A stretch of DNA of 39,176 nt from Synergistaceae bacterium. GTDB taxonomy: Bacteria > Synergistota > Synergistia > Synergistales > Aminobacteriaceae. The notes beneath the pieces were generated by a model. It worked only from the letters and a program-made list of their open reading frames with translations. It was not told the DNA's origin and made no database searches. The stretch spans positions 1 through 39,176 of the forward strand of contig JAISQE010000066.1 in the NCBI GenBank assembly GCA_031274425.1. The letters run 5' to 3'. The translations under genes were made by a program, and so were the position numbers. The number at the start of each line of letters is the position of its first letter. The first letter of the stretch is position 1. Below are positions 31,579-39,144 of this stretch, piece after piece.

Positions 31579-32700
31579 CTACAGCAATATCGCCATGTTG
31601 TTGCGGTGGATCAGTTCTTCGTAGTTCCTGTGCCCTAGGATTTTTTCGATGTCGCCCGTGCGTTTGCCCATGATCCTCACGGCGTCGTCCTGGTCGTAAT
31701 TGCTGATGCCGCGCGCGATTTCGACGCCCGACGCGTTCTTCACCCCAATCACGTCGCCGACCTTGAAAGAACCCTCGATCTTCATGACACCGGAGGGGAG
31801 AAGGCTTTTACCCCGGCGCAGCAAGGCCTCCGCGGCTCCTTCGTCGACCGCGACCCACCCCGTCGCGGCGCTGCCCACGGCGATCCATTGACGTCGGGTC
31901 GCGTATCCTTCGCGGGATGGAAGGAAAAGGGTTCCCACGTTTTCTCCGTTCGCCGCCCGCCGGATGACGTTGGGTTCGTCGCTGGACGCGATCACCATGG
32001 GAATGCCTCCCACCATCGTCATGCGCGCCGCGGAGAGCTTCGTGAACATTCCGCCGCTGGAAAGAGCGCTGCCCTTGGCCTGGGAGTTCTCCACCATGGT
32101 CTGCGTGATCTCGCTCACCTCGGGGATCAATCGCGCGGACTTGTTTTTACGCGGGTCGGAATCGTAGAGCCCGTCGATGTCCGAAAGGATTATGAGAAGG
32201 TCGGCCTCGACGTTGCAAGCGACCATCGCGGACAGCGTATCGTTGTCCCCGAACTTGAGCTCATCCACCGCTACGGTGTCGTTTTCGTTGATGATGGGGA
32301 TGACGCCGAAGTTCAGGAGCGAAAAGAGGGTGTTGCGCGAGTTCAAATAGCGCTCGGGGTCCGAGAAACAATCGCGGGTCAGGAGGACCTGGGCGACGCT
32401 TTTGGAGTACTCCGAAAAAAATTTTTCGTACATGTGCATCAGGATACCCTGTCCGATCGCGGCCAAAGCCTGCTTCTCGGGCAGGGTCGATGGAGGAGGG
32501 CAGTTGAGCTTTCCCACGCCGGCCCCAACCGCCCCGGAACTCGTCAGCACCAGTTCGCGCCCCCCGCTGTGCAAATCCGACAGCTCGCGAGCCAGAAGCT
32601 CCATCTTTCCCAAGTTGACCTTGCCCGTGGGGTACGTGATGGAACTGGTCCCCACCTTTACGACGATTCTTTTGCAGTTGCGGAGTTCTTCGCGTTTCAC
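31579..32700 (-). CDS. proB: Glutamate 5-kinase with C-terminal PUA domain
   Basis: This 373-residue enzyme phosphorylates L-glutamate, the first step of proline synthesis. The amino-acid-kinase domain shows RIVVKVGTSSIT near the N-terminus, LTSSGAVGAGVGKL at about 52-65, PIINENDTVAVDELKFGDND with the substrate and Mg contacts, and SDIDGLYDSDPR. From about 280 a PUA domain follows (GWVAVDEGAAEALLRRGKSL). Length is normal. The start is a GTG at 32700 with AGAGGAG 13 nt upstream, a long spacing; no alternative is in frame. proA is not next to it, which is unusual. It is the first gene of a leftward group with tex and the flavoprotein, divergent from the secreted protein at 32789. Confidence 0.94.
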   Translation of the reverse strand: MKREELRNCKRIVVKVGTSSITYPTGKVNLGKMELLARELSDLHSGGRELVLTSSGAVGAGVGKLNCPPPSTLPEKQALAAIGQGILMHMYEKFFSEYSKSVAQVLLTRDCFSDPERYLNSRNTLFSLLNFGVIPIINENDTVAVDELKFGDNDTLSAMVACNVEADLLIILSDIDGLYDSDPRKNKSARLIPEVSEITQTMVENSQAKGSALSSGGMFTKLSAARMTMVGGIPMVIASSDEPNVIRRAANGENVGTLFLPSREGYATRRQWIAVGSAATGWVAVDEGAAEALLRRGKSLLPSGVMKIEGSFKVGDVIGVKNASGVEIARGISNYDQDDAVRIMGKRTGDIEKILGHRNYEELIHRNNMAILL

Positions 32701-32788
32701 TTTTCGTTCGACACTCCTCTTGAGAGTTTATATATTTTTCTATTGTATAATGAATCTCGGTATAATCACTTGCAAGGAGGTCAATTTC
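32701..32788. promoter_or_regulatory. Divergent promoter region between proB and the secreted-protein gene
   Basis: This AT-rich 88-bp gap has two TATAAT hexamers on the plus strand, at 32746-32751 and 32761-32766, either of which could be a -10 box for the gene at 32789. TTGAGA at 32720-32725 is 20 bp before the first, longer than ideal. An AAGGAGG ribosome-binding site lies just before the GTG start. The minus strand has TATATAAA-like sequence suitable for proB, but no clear -35. Confidence 0.5.
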
Positions 32789-33349
32789 GTGAAAAAAAAT
32801 CTATTTTTGTTCGTAGTGTTCGCTTTTGGGGTGTGCGTGGCGTCATCGGTCTTTGCGGCGGAGAACCTGTCCATCCAAAAACTCGTGTTCGTCGATGAGA
32901 TGTTGGGGTTGGGCCAGTACACGCCCAAAGCCGATACTCGTTTTACGCTGGACGATACGTGTTCGGTCTATGTGGAAGCGACGGGTTTCGCCATGCCCTT
33001 GTCGCCCAATACGGAGGACGAGTATAACATGGACCTCGCGGTGGACGTCAAGGTCAAACTGCCCCAAAGCGGGCGAACGCTCACATTTCAATCCGATCTT
33101 GCCAAGCTGGCGACGCAAATTCGCTCGAAACTGCCCACGCAGGCCCTCGGCTTCAGTTTTTCCTTCGATGGCTGGACGCCGGGGAACTATGTCCTGGAGG
33201 TCGGGCTGCGGGACAACTTCGGAGGGCAAACCGTCAGTCAGGACCTGCCCCTGCAGTTGGTAGAGCCGACCGAGGCCGACACGAAAGCCAGGCTGGAACG
33301 GGAGGCCCGTGAGGCGGAGGCCCAGCAAAGCCCTCCACAAAAGCAATAA
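32789..33349 (+). CDS. Small exported protein of unknown function
   Basis: I do not recognise this 186-residue protein as a named family. It begins at a GTG (32789) 9 nt after AAGGAGG and has a clear signal peptide (KKNLFLFVVFAFGVCVASSV, cleavage at VFA-AEN). The mature part looks beta-rich, with an immunoglobulin-like layout: FTLDDTCSVYVEATGFAMP, then DVKVKLPQSGRTLTF, then FDGWTPGNYVLEVGLRDNFG, which resembles a ligand- or cell-envelope-type beta-sandwich. It ends with a Glu/Ala-rich helix and a Gln/Pro tail. It heads the rightward cluster of exported proteins and is 23 bp ahead of the isochorismatase-family gene. Confidence 0.75.
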   Translation: MKKNLFLFVVFAFGVCVASSVFAAENLSIQKLVFVDEMLGLGQYTPKADTRFTLDDTCSVYVEATGFAMPLSPNTEDEYNMDLAVDVKVKLPQSGRTLTFQSDLAKLATQIRSKLPTQALGFSFSFDGWTPGNYVLEVGLRDNFGGQTVSQDLPLQLVEPTEADTKARLEREAREAEAQQSPPQKQ

Positions 33350-33372
33350 GAGAACCTTAGAAGGAGTCTATT

Positions 33373-33924
33373 ATGTCGCTGAGATTGCATAGGGAAGAAA
33401 CGTCGTTGTTGATGATCGACGTGCAGGAGCGTCTTTTGCCGTCGATCGACCGACGGGAGGCGGTAGTGCAAAACGCCGTCAGGCTTTTGAAGACCGCCGA
33501 TTTGTTGTCCCTGCCCGTGCTCTATACGGAACAATACCCCAAGGGCATCGGCTCGACGGAAACGTCCGTGCTTTCCGCGCTGCCCAAAGAGTCGCGGCGC
33601 TTCGAGAAAATGACTTTTTCTTGCTGCGAGGAACCGGGGTTTCTCGAAAGTTTGGATGCGCTCGCGCGTCCCGTGACCGTGGTTTTCGGCACCGAAAGTC
33701 ATATCTGCATTTTGTCCACGATGGAGGACCTGCTGGACCGCGGCCGAAAGATCGTCATGGCCGCCGACGCCTGCGGCAGCCGGACCTCCGATAACCACAA
33801 CCTGGCCCTCGCGGCGGCGCGAAGCTGCGGAGCCCTTGTGCTCCCAACAGAAACCGTCGTCTATCAATTGCTGGGCAGGTCGGGCACTCCTGAGTTCAAG
33901 GCGATGCTGCCTTTTTTCAAGTAA
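33373..33924 (+). CDS. Isochorismatase-family cysteine hydrolase
   Basis: This 183-residue cytoplasmic protein has the isochorismatase/nicotinamidase-like fold. The N-terminal LLMIDVQERLLPSI supplies the catalytic Asp, FEKMTFSCCEEP the Lys, and GTESHICILSTMEDL the nucleophilic Cys, followed by KIVMAADACGSR, the usual end of the active-site region. Length fits the YcaC/ISOC subgroup of small hydrolases whose substrates are mostly unknown. AAGGAG lies just before the ATG. Its place between exported proteins looks incidental, though it is close enough to be co-transcribed. Substrate cannot be inferred. Confidence 0.85.
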   Translation: MSLRLHREETSLLMIDVQERLLPSIDRREAVVQNAVRLLKTADLLSLPVLYTEQYPKGIGSTETSVLSALPKESRRFEKMTFSCCEEPGFLESLDALARPVTVVFGTESHICILSTMEDLLDRGRKIVMAADACGSRTSDNHNLALAAARSCGALVLPTETVVYQLLGRSGTPEFKAMLPFFK

Positions 33925-33946
33925 ACAGGGAAGTTTTCACGTACAA

Positions 33947-33966
33947 ACGCGGGCAGGCGCCCGCGT
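33947..33966 (+). other. GC-rich hairpin ahead of the exported-protein operon
   Basis: The perfect 8-bp inverted repeat acgcgggc-aggc-gcccgcgt lies between the isochorismatase gene and the LPP20-like gene, followed by the palindrome gtgaatattcac. There is no T-tract, so it is not a normal terminator. It may be an mRNA-processing or stabilising hairpin, or a partial transcription barrier separating the hydrolase from the six genes that follow. Confidence 0.45.
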
Positions 33967-33990
33967 GAATATTCACAGGGAGGTTTTGAA

Positions 33991-34830
33991 ATGAAACGTG
34001 TTTTGTGTGTTTTGACTGCGGCGTGTGTTCTCGCTTTGTGCGGTATGGTTCAGGCGGCCGAATCGGAGGATCCCGGCTCGGTGGTGGTTCAGAAGGACAG
34101 GAACCTTCTGGATTGGACGCAGAGTTATATCGAGTCGACGGGAATGGCCGTCGCGCCCACCGGGACGAAGGGGGCCCAGGCCAAGGCCCTCGCGCGGCGA
34201 GGAGCCATCGTGGACCTTCAGCGCAATCTTTTGGAGTTCATGGGAGGAGTTCAGATCGACTCCCGCACCACCATGGACGATTTCATGGCGAGCGATCGGG
34301 TACGCCAAGAGATACATGGGGTCATCAAAAACGTCGAACTCCTCGACGGCACTTGGGACGGGGAGTCCTACACCGTCTCCGGCCGCATCCGGCTGCCCCA
34401 TCTGAGGGTTGTCGTCGCCGCGAACGTCCCGCCCAACCCCGCCAACGTCGCCGTGGTGGAAGAAGAAAAGAAAACTCCGCCCGCGAAGAGGACGGGGGGA
34501 AGATTTACGGGCCTGATCATCGACGTCCGCCACCTTCCGCTGGTTCCCGCTATGACCTTCAACGTTTTCGACACGAAGGGCAGGGCGGTTTACGGCATCG
34601 AGTTCGTGGAGCGGGAGCATTATCTGCAGTCGGGACTCTGCGCCTATTACAACAACATCAACTACGCGAAGGGCGAAGTTCACGTGGCCTCGAACCCCAT
34701 CGTGGCCACGGCGGTTCGGCTGTCCTCCGGCAACGTCGATATCGTCATCTCCGACAACGACGCGGCAAAAGTGCGCGGCAGCTCCTACGACTTCCGCCGG
34801 GAAGGCAAAGTCATCATCGTCAGCAGGTAA
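33991..34830 (+). CDS. LPP20/FlgP-family exported protein, long form
   Basis: This 279-residue protein has a signal peptide (KRVLCVLTAACVLALCGMVQ, cleavage probably at VQA-AES). No good lipobox is present, so it may not be lipidated, unlike classical LPP20/FlgP. Residues 40-135 are the LPP20 domain: YIESTGMAVAP, then AKALARRGAIVDLQRNLLEF, GGVQIDSRTTMDDFM and a closing YTVSGRIRLPHLR. A Lys/Pro linker leads to a second domain from about 165 (TGLIIDVRHLPLVPAMTFNV, then KGRAVYGIEF). In Vibrio FlgP lines the outer-membrane H-ring. A GGGAGG site precedes the ATG. It opens the six-gene exported cluster; the next gene starts 4 nt after its stop. The gene at 38689 is a shorter paralogue. Confidence 0.82.
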   Translation: MKRVLCVLTAACVLALCGMVQAAESEDPGSVVVQKDRNLLDWTQSYIESTGMAVAPTGTKGAQAKALARRGAIVDLQRNLLEFMGGVQIDSRTTMDDFMASDRVRQEIHGVIKNVELLDGTWDGESYTVSGRIRLPHLRVVVAANVPPNPANVAVVEEEKKTPPAKRTGGRFTGLIIDVRHLPLVPAMTFNVFDTKGRAVYGIEFVEREHYLQSGLCAYYNNINYAKGEVHVASNPIVATAVRLSSGNVDIVISDNDAAKVRGSSYDFRREGKVIIVSR

Positions 34831-34834
34831 GGGC

Positions 34835-36001
34835 ATGAGGAGAAGCCGCCTGTTTTTTTCTTTTCTTCTTTTTGTGTGCTTTTTGATGTGCGCGACGTTG
34901 CCCGTTTCCGACGCTCACGCCGCCGCGCCCCAGGGCGACCTGATCTCCGTCGAGGCGGAGGGTTTTGCTCCCATTGGAAACGGGGGCAAAAACGCCGCGC
35001 GAGAGGCCGCTAAGCGCTCCGCTCAGCGCGACGCCCTGGAAAAAGCAATGGGCGTTTATGTGGAGGGCATCACTCAGGTTCAGAATTACGAGGTCGTCAA
35101 GGACAAAGTTTTTTCTCAGACCACGGGGATCGTGAAAGACTTCGACGTCATTCGGGAGTGGGAAGACAAGGACGGGGTGTTCTACATCTCCGCGCTTTGC
35201 AAGGTTTCGGCCGCCGCCCTCGACGGCGTGTTGGGCCCCGCGGCGATCGACGCCCTGGGGAATCCGCGGATCATGGTTCTGATCGACGAAAAAATCGGAG
35301 AGACCTACCCGTTCATCTCCACCACCGAGGGCGAGCTTCTGAAGGTCTTCGAAAAAGCTGGATATCAGCTTGCGGATCCCTCGCAGTCGGACGCGTTGAA
35401 AAATATCGACCTCGACGCGGCCCGGCGCTCCTCAGACCCTGAGCTGCTGCGGGAGATCGCAAGGACTTTTCGCGCCGAGGTCCTGATTTCAGGAAAGGCG
35501 TACGGCAGTTCTTTCACCCGTCAAAAAATCAGCGGCGTCGATATCTATGGGGTTCGCAGCACGGTGCAGCTACGGGCGGTTTTGAGCAACTCCGCTTATA
35601 TGCTGGGATCGGACGCGATAGAGGAGAAGACGAAAGGAATTTCCGAGGAAGACGGCGCGATCAAAGGTTTTCAAGCGGCCGCTCCCAAAGCCGGGAAAAG
35701 CCTGGTGCACAAGGTCGCCTACGCCCTGATCTCCGGTTCCGCGGGCGGTATCCCTGGCAGGACGGTCAACGTCAAAATCATGGACATTTCTTTTAAAGAC
35801 GGAAAGGTATTGGAGGACTTACTGCAAGGGGTCGACGGCGTTACGGCGGTTTACCACCGCACCTACCGCAACAAGACGGTGGAATTTGACGTCGTCTCCG
35901 ACAAAACGTCGGATGAACTCGCCTTTTTACTCTCGGAACATGGCGTCGACGTCCAGGACGTCACATCCGCCACCGTCGAAGGCCAGCATGCGGATAGTTG
36001 A
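34835..36001 (+). CDS. FlgT-like exported protein
   Basis: This 388-residue protein has a signal peptide (SFLLFVCFLMCATLPVSDA, cleavage at AHA-AAP). Residues about 35-130 resemble the FlgT N-terminal domain, an LPP20-like fold: AAREAAKRSAQRDALEKAMG, then VYVEGITQVQNYEVVKDKVF, then a FDVIREWEDKDGVFYISALC strand pair. A middle part from about 140 (PRIMVLIDEKIGETYPFIST, then GYQLADPSQ) fits the TolB-N-like FlgT middle domain. FlgT in Vibrio helps assemble the flagellar H-ring in the periplasm. The ATG at 34835 lies 4 nt after the preceding stop with only a weak ribosome-binding site, implying coupling. No flagellar genes are in view. Family call by eye, moderately sure. Confidence 0.7.
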   Translation: MRRSRLFFSFLLFVCFLMCATLPVSDAHAAAPQGDLISVEAEGFAPIGNGGKNAAREAAKRSAQRDALEKAMGVYVEGITQVQNYEVVKDKVFSQTTGIVKDFDVIREWEDKDGVFYISALCKVSAAALDGVLGPAAIDALGNPRIMVLIDEKIGETYPFISTTEGELLKVFEKAGYQLADPSQSDALKNIDLDAARRSSDPELLREIARTFRAEVLISGKAYGSSFTRQKISGVDIYGVRSTVQLRAVLSNSAYMLGSDAIEEKTKGISEEDGAIKGFQAAAPKAGKSLVHKVAYALISGSAGGIPGRTVNVKIMDISFKDGKVLEDLLQGVDGVTAVYHRTYRNKTVEFDVVSDKTSDELAFLLSEHGVDVQDVTSATVEGQHADS

Positions 36002-36038
36002 ATGTGAGTCGTATTTGATTCGAAAGGAAGGTTGAACG

Positions 36039-36584
36039 GTGAACAAACGCAGGTGTGGTTCGCGTATGTTAAAGGCGGCGTGTTTTGTTTTCGCCCTGGC
36101 GTTTTTGGGAGTCGTGTGTTCCGCAATCACCGTCGAGGCGGCGATTCCCCAAAAAGGATCCGTTGCCGTGCTGGTAAAAGGCCCGTCGGAGCAGCACGCC
36201 GCGTCGACAGAATCGATCATTACGGGACAGTTGCTCATGAATGGCTATAAGATCGTCGACCCCAAGGTGCTGAATCGCATCCGGCGCGACAAGGCGGCGG
36301 TGTTGGCCCTTGAGGGGAACGTGGATGCCATCATGAAGCTCGGTCGGACGTATGGGTTCAGCACGCTCGTCTCGGCTAGGGTGGAGGCGGGCGCGCCGGT
36401 GCTCAACGAATTCAAGCTCTATACCGGTACGGCTTCCGCGGCGGTCATGGCCACGGCCTCCAACGGCTCGCGGTTGTACGCCGACACGGTTTCGGGCAAG
36501 CAGGTGGGCTACACGCCCGACGAGGCAAGGCAGAAGTCCATAGAGGCCGCGGCGAAACTGGCCGTTGAACGAATGACGAAGTAG
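36039..36584 (+). CDS. Small exported protein with CsgG/FlgT-middle-like fold
   Basis: This 181-residue protein starts at a GTG with GGAAGG 7 nt upstream and has a signal peptide (MLKAACFVFALAFLGVVCSA, cleavage near VEA-AIP). The mature part begins GSVAVLVKGPSEQHAAS, followed by NGYKIVDPKVLNRIRRDKAA, a pattern like the TolB-N/FlgT-middle domain, in which a strand and helix are followed by a GYxxVD strand. The end (DEARQKSIEAAAKLAVERMT) is an amphipathic helix, also typical of CsgG/FlgT-related proteins. It lies between the FlgT-like gene and a CsgG-like gene, 12 bp before the latter. No family name is certain. Confidence 0.6.
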   Translation: MNKRRCGSRMLKAACFVFALAFLGVVCSAITVEAAIPQKGSVAVLVKGPSEQHAASTESIITGQLLMNGYKIVDPKVLNRIRRDKAAVLALEGNVDAIMKLGRTYGFSTLVSARVEAGAPVLNEFKLYTGTASAAVMATASNGSRLYADTVSGKQVGYTPDEARQKSIEAAAKLAVERMTK

Positions 36585-36596
36585 AGGCGATAGATA

Positions 36597-37211
36597 ATGA
36601 AACCGTTGAAGCTGTGCGTCAAGGGAATGCTGGTCGTTTTGTTCTGTCTCGCCGCGACGGTCGGGGCGGAGGCGAGACCTCGGCTGTCGGTTCGCGCTTT
36701 CGACAACAAAACGAGCGGCAATGTTCCCGCTTCGGCCATCACGGAGATGATGACGACGGAACTGTACAACTCCGGGCTCTTCAGCCTGATGGAGCGAGAG
36801 AAGCTCGACTATGTGGCGGAGGAAATCCGTCTGGGCCAATCGGGCCTGATGGACCCGTCGACCGCCCCGGAACTGGGCAAGATCAAAAGCGCCCAGTATA
36901 CCATGACCGGCGCGGTTACGGAGTACTTCTACAACGCGTCGGGGGGCGTCGCGCCCATTCCCAGGGTCGGCGGCGCGGCGCTCATTTCCAACACGGCTTA
37001 CGTGACGTTGGATATTCGAATCGTCGACACCACCACTGGCGAGGTGGTGTACGCCGCGGCGGAGCAGGGAGCCTCGAATCAGACTCTGGGGGGCGCCGTC
37101 ACCAGGTACGGCGGTTTTGCCTCCGGGAAAATCGGCGGAATTCTCGCCTCCGCGACGCGTAGGTCCGTGGAAAAACACGTGGAGAGCATGAGACGATACC
37201 AGTGGGAATAA
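36597..37211 (+). CDS. CsgG-family exported protein
   Basis: This 204-residue protein has a signal peptide (LCVKGMLVVLFCLAATVGAE, cleavage at AEA-RPR) and one CsgG domain: RLSVRAFDNKTSGNVPA, then MMTTELYNSGLFSLMEREKL, GLMDPSTAPELGKIKSAQYT, MTGAVTEY and TLDIRIVDTTTGEVVYA. CsgG forms the outer-membrane pore for curli export and related proteins form other outer-membrane rings. No lipobox cysteine is present, so lipidation is doubtful, which differs from CsgG. No csgA/B-like subunit is nearby. The next gene encodes a longer CsgG relative 24 bp downstream; the two share the LMDPSTA-type signature, so they could co-assemble. Confidence 0.82.
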   Translation: MKPLKLCVKGMLVVLFCLAATVGAEARPRLSVRAFDNKTSGNVPASAITEMMTTELYNSGLFSLMEREKLDYVAEEIRLGQSGLMDPSTAPELGKIKSAQYTMTGAVTEYFYNASGGVAPIPRVGGAALISNTAYVTLDIRIVDTTTGEVVYAAAEQGASNQTLGGAVTRYGGFASGKIGGILASATRRSVEKHVESMRRYQWE

Positions 37212-37235
37212 CCTATTAATTATGGAGGAATATCA

Positions 37236-38654
37236 ATGAAACAGCGGGAAAGGATTTTTAAGGCGTTTTTGTTTTGCGCGCTGCTTGCCTCGTTTGCCGG
37301 AATCGCCGAAGCGGCGGATAAAATCCGGCTCGGGGTGCTGGAGTTCGAGAGTAAGGCGGCGGGGGTGTCGAATCAACAAGCACAGATCATCACGGATATT
37401 TTCACCCGCACCCTCACCAGCTCCAAGAGCATAGCGGTTTACGAGCGCCTGCAGCTCCAAAAGATAGGGGAGGAACAACACCTCAACATGTCCGGGCTCG
37501 TCGACCCGAGCACCGCCGTCGAGATTGGAAGGCTTGCCGGGCTGCAGTATATTTTGTTGGGCGCGGTGACGGAACTCAGCGAGAAGGCGTCCGGTGGGGC
37601 AATCCCGCTTTTCGGCATCGGCGGGGCGATCGGCATCGGCACCCATGAGGCAAAGGCGACCATCGATATGCGGGTCATCGACGTAACCACCTCCGAGATC
37701 GTTTTGTCCCTTTCGGAAAGCGGAAGTTCTTTGGAGTCGGCGACGGCTTTCACTATCGCGGGCATCACTGGAGTGGAGGCCGAATTTGGAGGACTCAAGG
37801 CGCGCGCCATCGCGGTCGCGGCTTCCCGTTTGGGGCACGAAATCCGGGAAGAGCTGGGCGGGGAATACTCCTACGTCGTTTCAGTCAGCGGCAGCGACTA
37901 CGTCATCAACCTCGGTTCGACGATGGGCGCTAAAGAAGGGTCGCTGTACCTGGTCTACGCGGAGGGAAAGCCGATACGCGACATCGACGGCACGTTGATC
38001 GGCAAGGATAAGATCCCTCTGGCCGTGCTGAAAGTACGCGACGTGGAAAGCGGGCACAGCGTCTGCAGCGTCGCTTCTCCGAGCAAGGGAACCCTGGTTC
38101 GTCGCGGCGATAAAATCGAGCCCATTGCAGCCTCGAAATCCAAAGGCATGAAATTCGCGACGACCCGCCCCGCGGCATCCAGCGGAACCTTCGATCAGGT
38201 TTTCGGCGAAGCTGGAAGCAATGCGCCCGATACGCAGACGCTCCCCGAAGAGCCGGTTGTCGCCGAGACGCCGATAACCACGCCTTCGCGCCCAACGGAA
38301 TCCGCGTCAGCCAACACCCCGGAACAACGGCCGATAGCGGGGTTCGACCCCAACACCTCGACAGAGGCGAAGGTGATTCAGACCTACCCGATCGCCTCCG
38401 GCGAGGCGAATATCCTAGGCATCAAACACCGCAACGCCTACAACAAATACAAAAGCAACCGATTCCGAGACGCCTACGCGGAGTTCAGCGAAGCCGCGGA
38501 GTCCTACGGCGGCAACTACCTCTCGGCCTACTGGGCGGGAAGGTCGGCGCAGGGCTTGAAAAAGCAGGACGACGCCCGCACCTGGTTTGAAAGAGCGTTG
38601 GCGATCAACCCCAACTACCAGCCCGCGCAAGAGGCTTTGGGAAAGATAAAGTAG
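37236..38654 (+). CDS. CsgG domain fused to a FlgT-C-like domain and TPR repeats
   Basis: This 472-residue exported protein has a signal peptide (FLFCALLASFAGIAE, cleavage at AEA-ADK). Residues 30-200 form a CsgG domain: IRLGVLEFESKAAG, AVYERLQLQKIGEEQHLNMS, GLVDPSTAVEIGRLAGLQYI and TIDMRVIDVTTSEIVLSLSE. Residues about 208-292 (YVINLGSTMGAKEGSLYLVY, then VLKVRDVESGHSVCSV) resemble the FlgT C-terminal domain. A Pro/Thr-rich linker to about 375 leads to TPR-type repeats (DAYAEFSEAAESYGG, then ARTWFERALAINPNYQ). The fusion ties the CsgG and FlgT themes of this cluster in one chain and suggests a ring-forming scaffold with a protein-docking end. A GGAGG site precedes the ATG. The FlgT-C assignment is by eye. 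Confidence 0.78.
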   Translation: MKQRERIFKAFLFCALLASFAGIAEAADKIRLGVLEFESKAAGVSNQQAQIITDIFTRTLTSSKSIAVYERLQLQKIGEEQHLNMSGLVDPSTAVEIGRLAGLQYILLGAVTELSEKASGGAIPLFGIGGAIGIGTHEAKATIDMRVIDVTTSEIVLSLSESGSSLESATAFTIAGITGVEAEFGGLKARAIAVAASRLGHEIREELGGEYSYVVSVSGSDYVINLGSTMGAKEGSLYLVYAEGKPIRDIDGTLIGKDKIPLAVLKVRDVESGHSVCSVASPSKGTLVRRGDKIEPIAASKSKGMKFATTRPAASSGTFDQVFGEAGSNAPDTQTLPEEPVVAETPITTPSRPTESASANTPEQRPIAGFDPNTSTEAKVIQTYPIASGEANILGIKHRNAYNKYKSNRFRDAYAEFSEAAESYGGNYLSAYWAGRSAQGLKKQDDARTWFERALAINPNYQPAQEALGKIK

Positions 38655-38688
38655 GGAACGTGAAATTGGGAAAACGGAGGCGGAGTTC

Positions 38689-39144
38689 ATGAAAGCTCTT
38701 AAAATGAAGCGCATATTGGTATCTTTTCTGGCGTTGAGTTGTGTGTTATGCGGGTGGGGAGTTCTTTCCGGCGAGGCGGCCGACGGGGTCGAAAAGGAAC
38801 GCGGCCTCGTGGACTGGGGACAAAATTACATCGAGAGCACGGGGATGGCCGTTGCCCCCACAGAGTCGACGGGAGCCCAGGCCAAAGCCCTGGCGCGGCG
38901 CGGGGCCATCGTGGACCTGCAGCGCAACCTCTTGGAGGCCGTCGGCGGGGTTCAGATAGATTCCCGCACGACGGTGAATGATTTCATGGCCGAAGATCGC
39001 GTCCGTTCGGAAGTGCACGGCATCATCCAGGGCGTCGAGCTTCTCGACGGCAAGTGGGACGGGGAGTCCTACACGGTGACGGGGCGCATCCGCCTGGCTC
39101 AGCTTCGTGTGATCGTGGATTATTGCCGGGGCCTTGGACGGTGA
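38689..39144 (+). CDS. LPP20/FlgP-family exported protein, short form
   Basis: This 151-residue protein is a paralogue of the long LPP20 protein at 33991: NYIESTGMAVAPTES, AKALARRGAIVDLQRNLLEA, GGVQIDSRTTVNDFMAEDR and YTVTGRIRLAQLRVIV nearly repeat its first domain. It has a signal peptide (LVSFLALSCVLCGWGVLSGE, cleavage near GEA-ADG). It stops right after the LPP20 domain, about the size of classical FlgP, so it is probably complete and not truncated. The ATG at 38689 is preceded by GGAGGCGGAG; a second ATG at 38707 is possible. Nothing further is seen in the last 32 bases of the window. Confidence 0.8.
   Translation: MKALKMKRILVSFLALSCVLCGWGVLSGEAADGVEKERGLVDWGQNYIESTGMAVAPTESTGAQAKALARRGAIVDLQRNLLEAVGGVQIDSRTTVNDFMAEDRVRSEVHGIIQGVELLDGKWDGESYTVTGRIRLAQLRVIVDYCRGLGR

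Noticed and set aside
31566-31579. Tandem 7-bp repeat gtacacc-gtacacc between proB and tex
   Set aside because: Only two short copies, touching the proB stop codon; likely chance, with no promoter element beside it.
36597-38654. Curli export locus
   Set aside because: CsgG domains are present, but no csgA/B/E/F-like gene or amyloid repeat protein is seen, and the neighbours resemble FlgP/FlgT instead.
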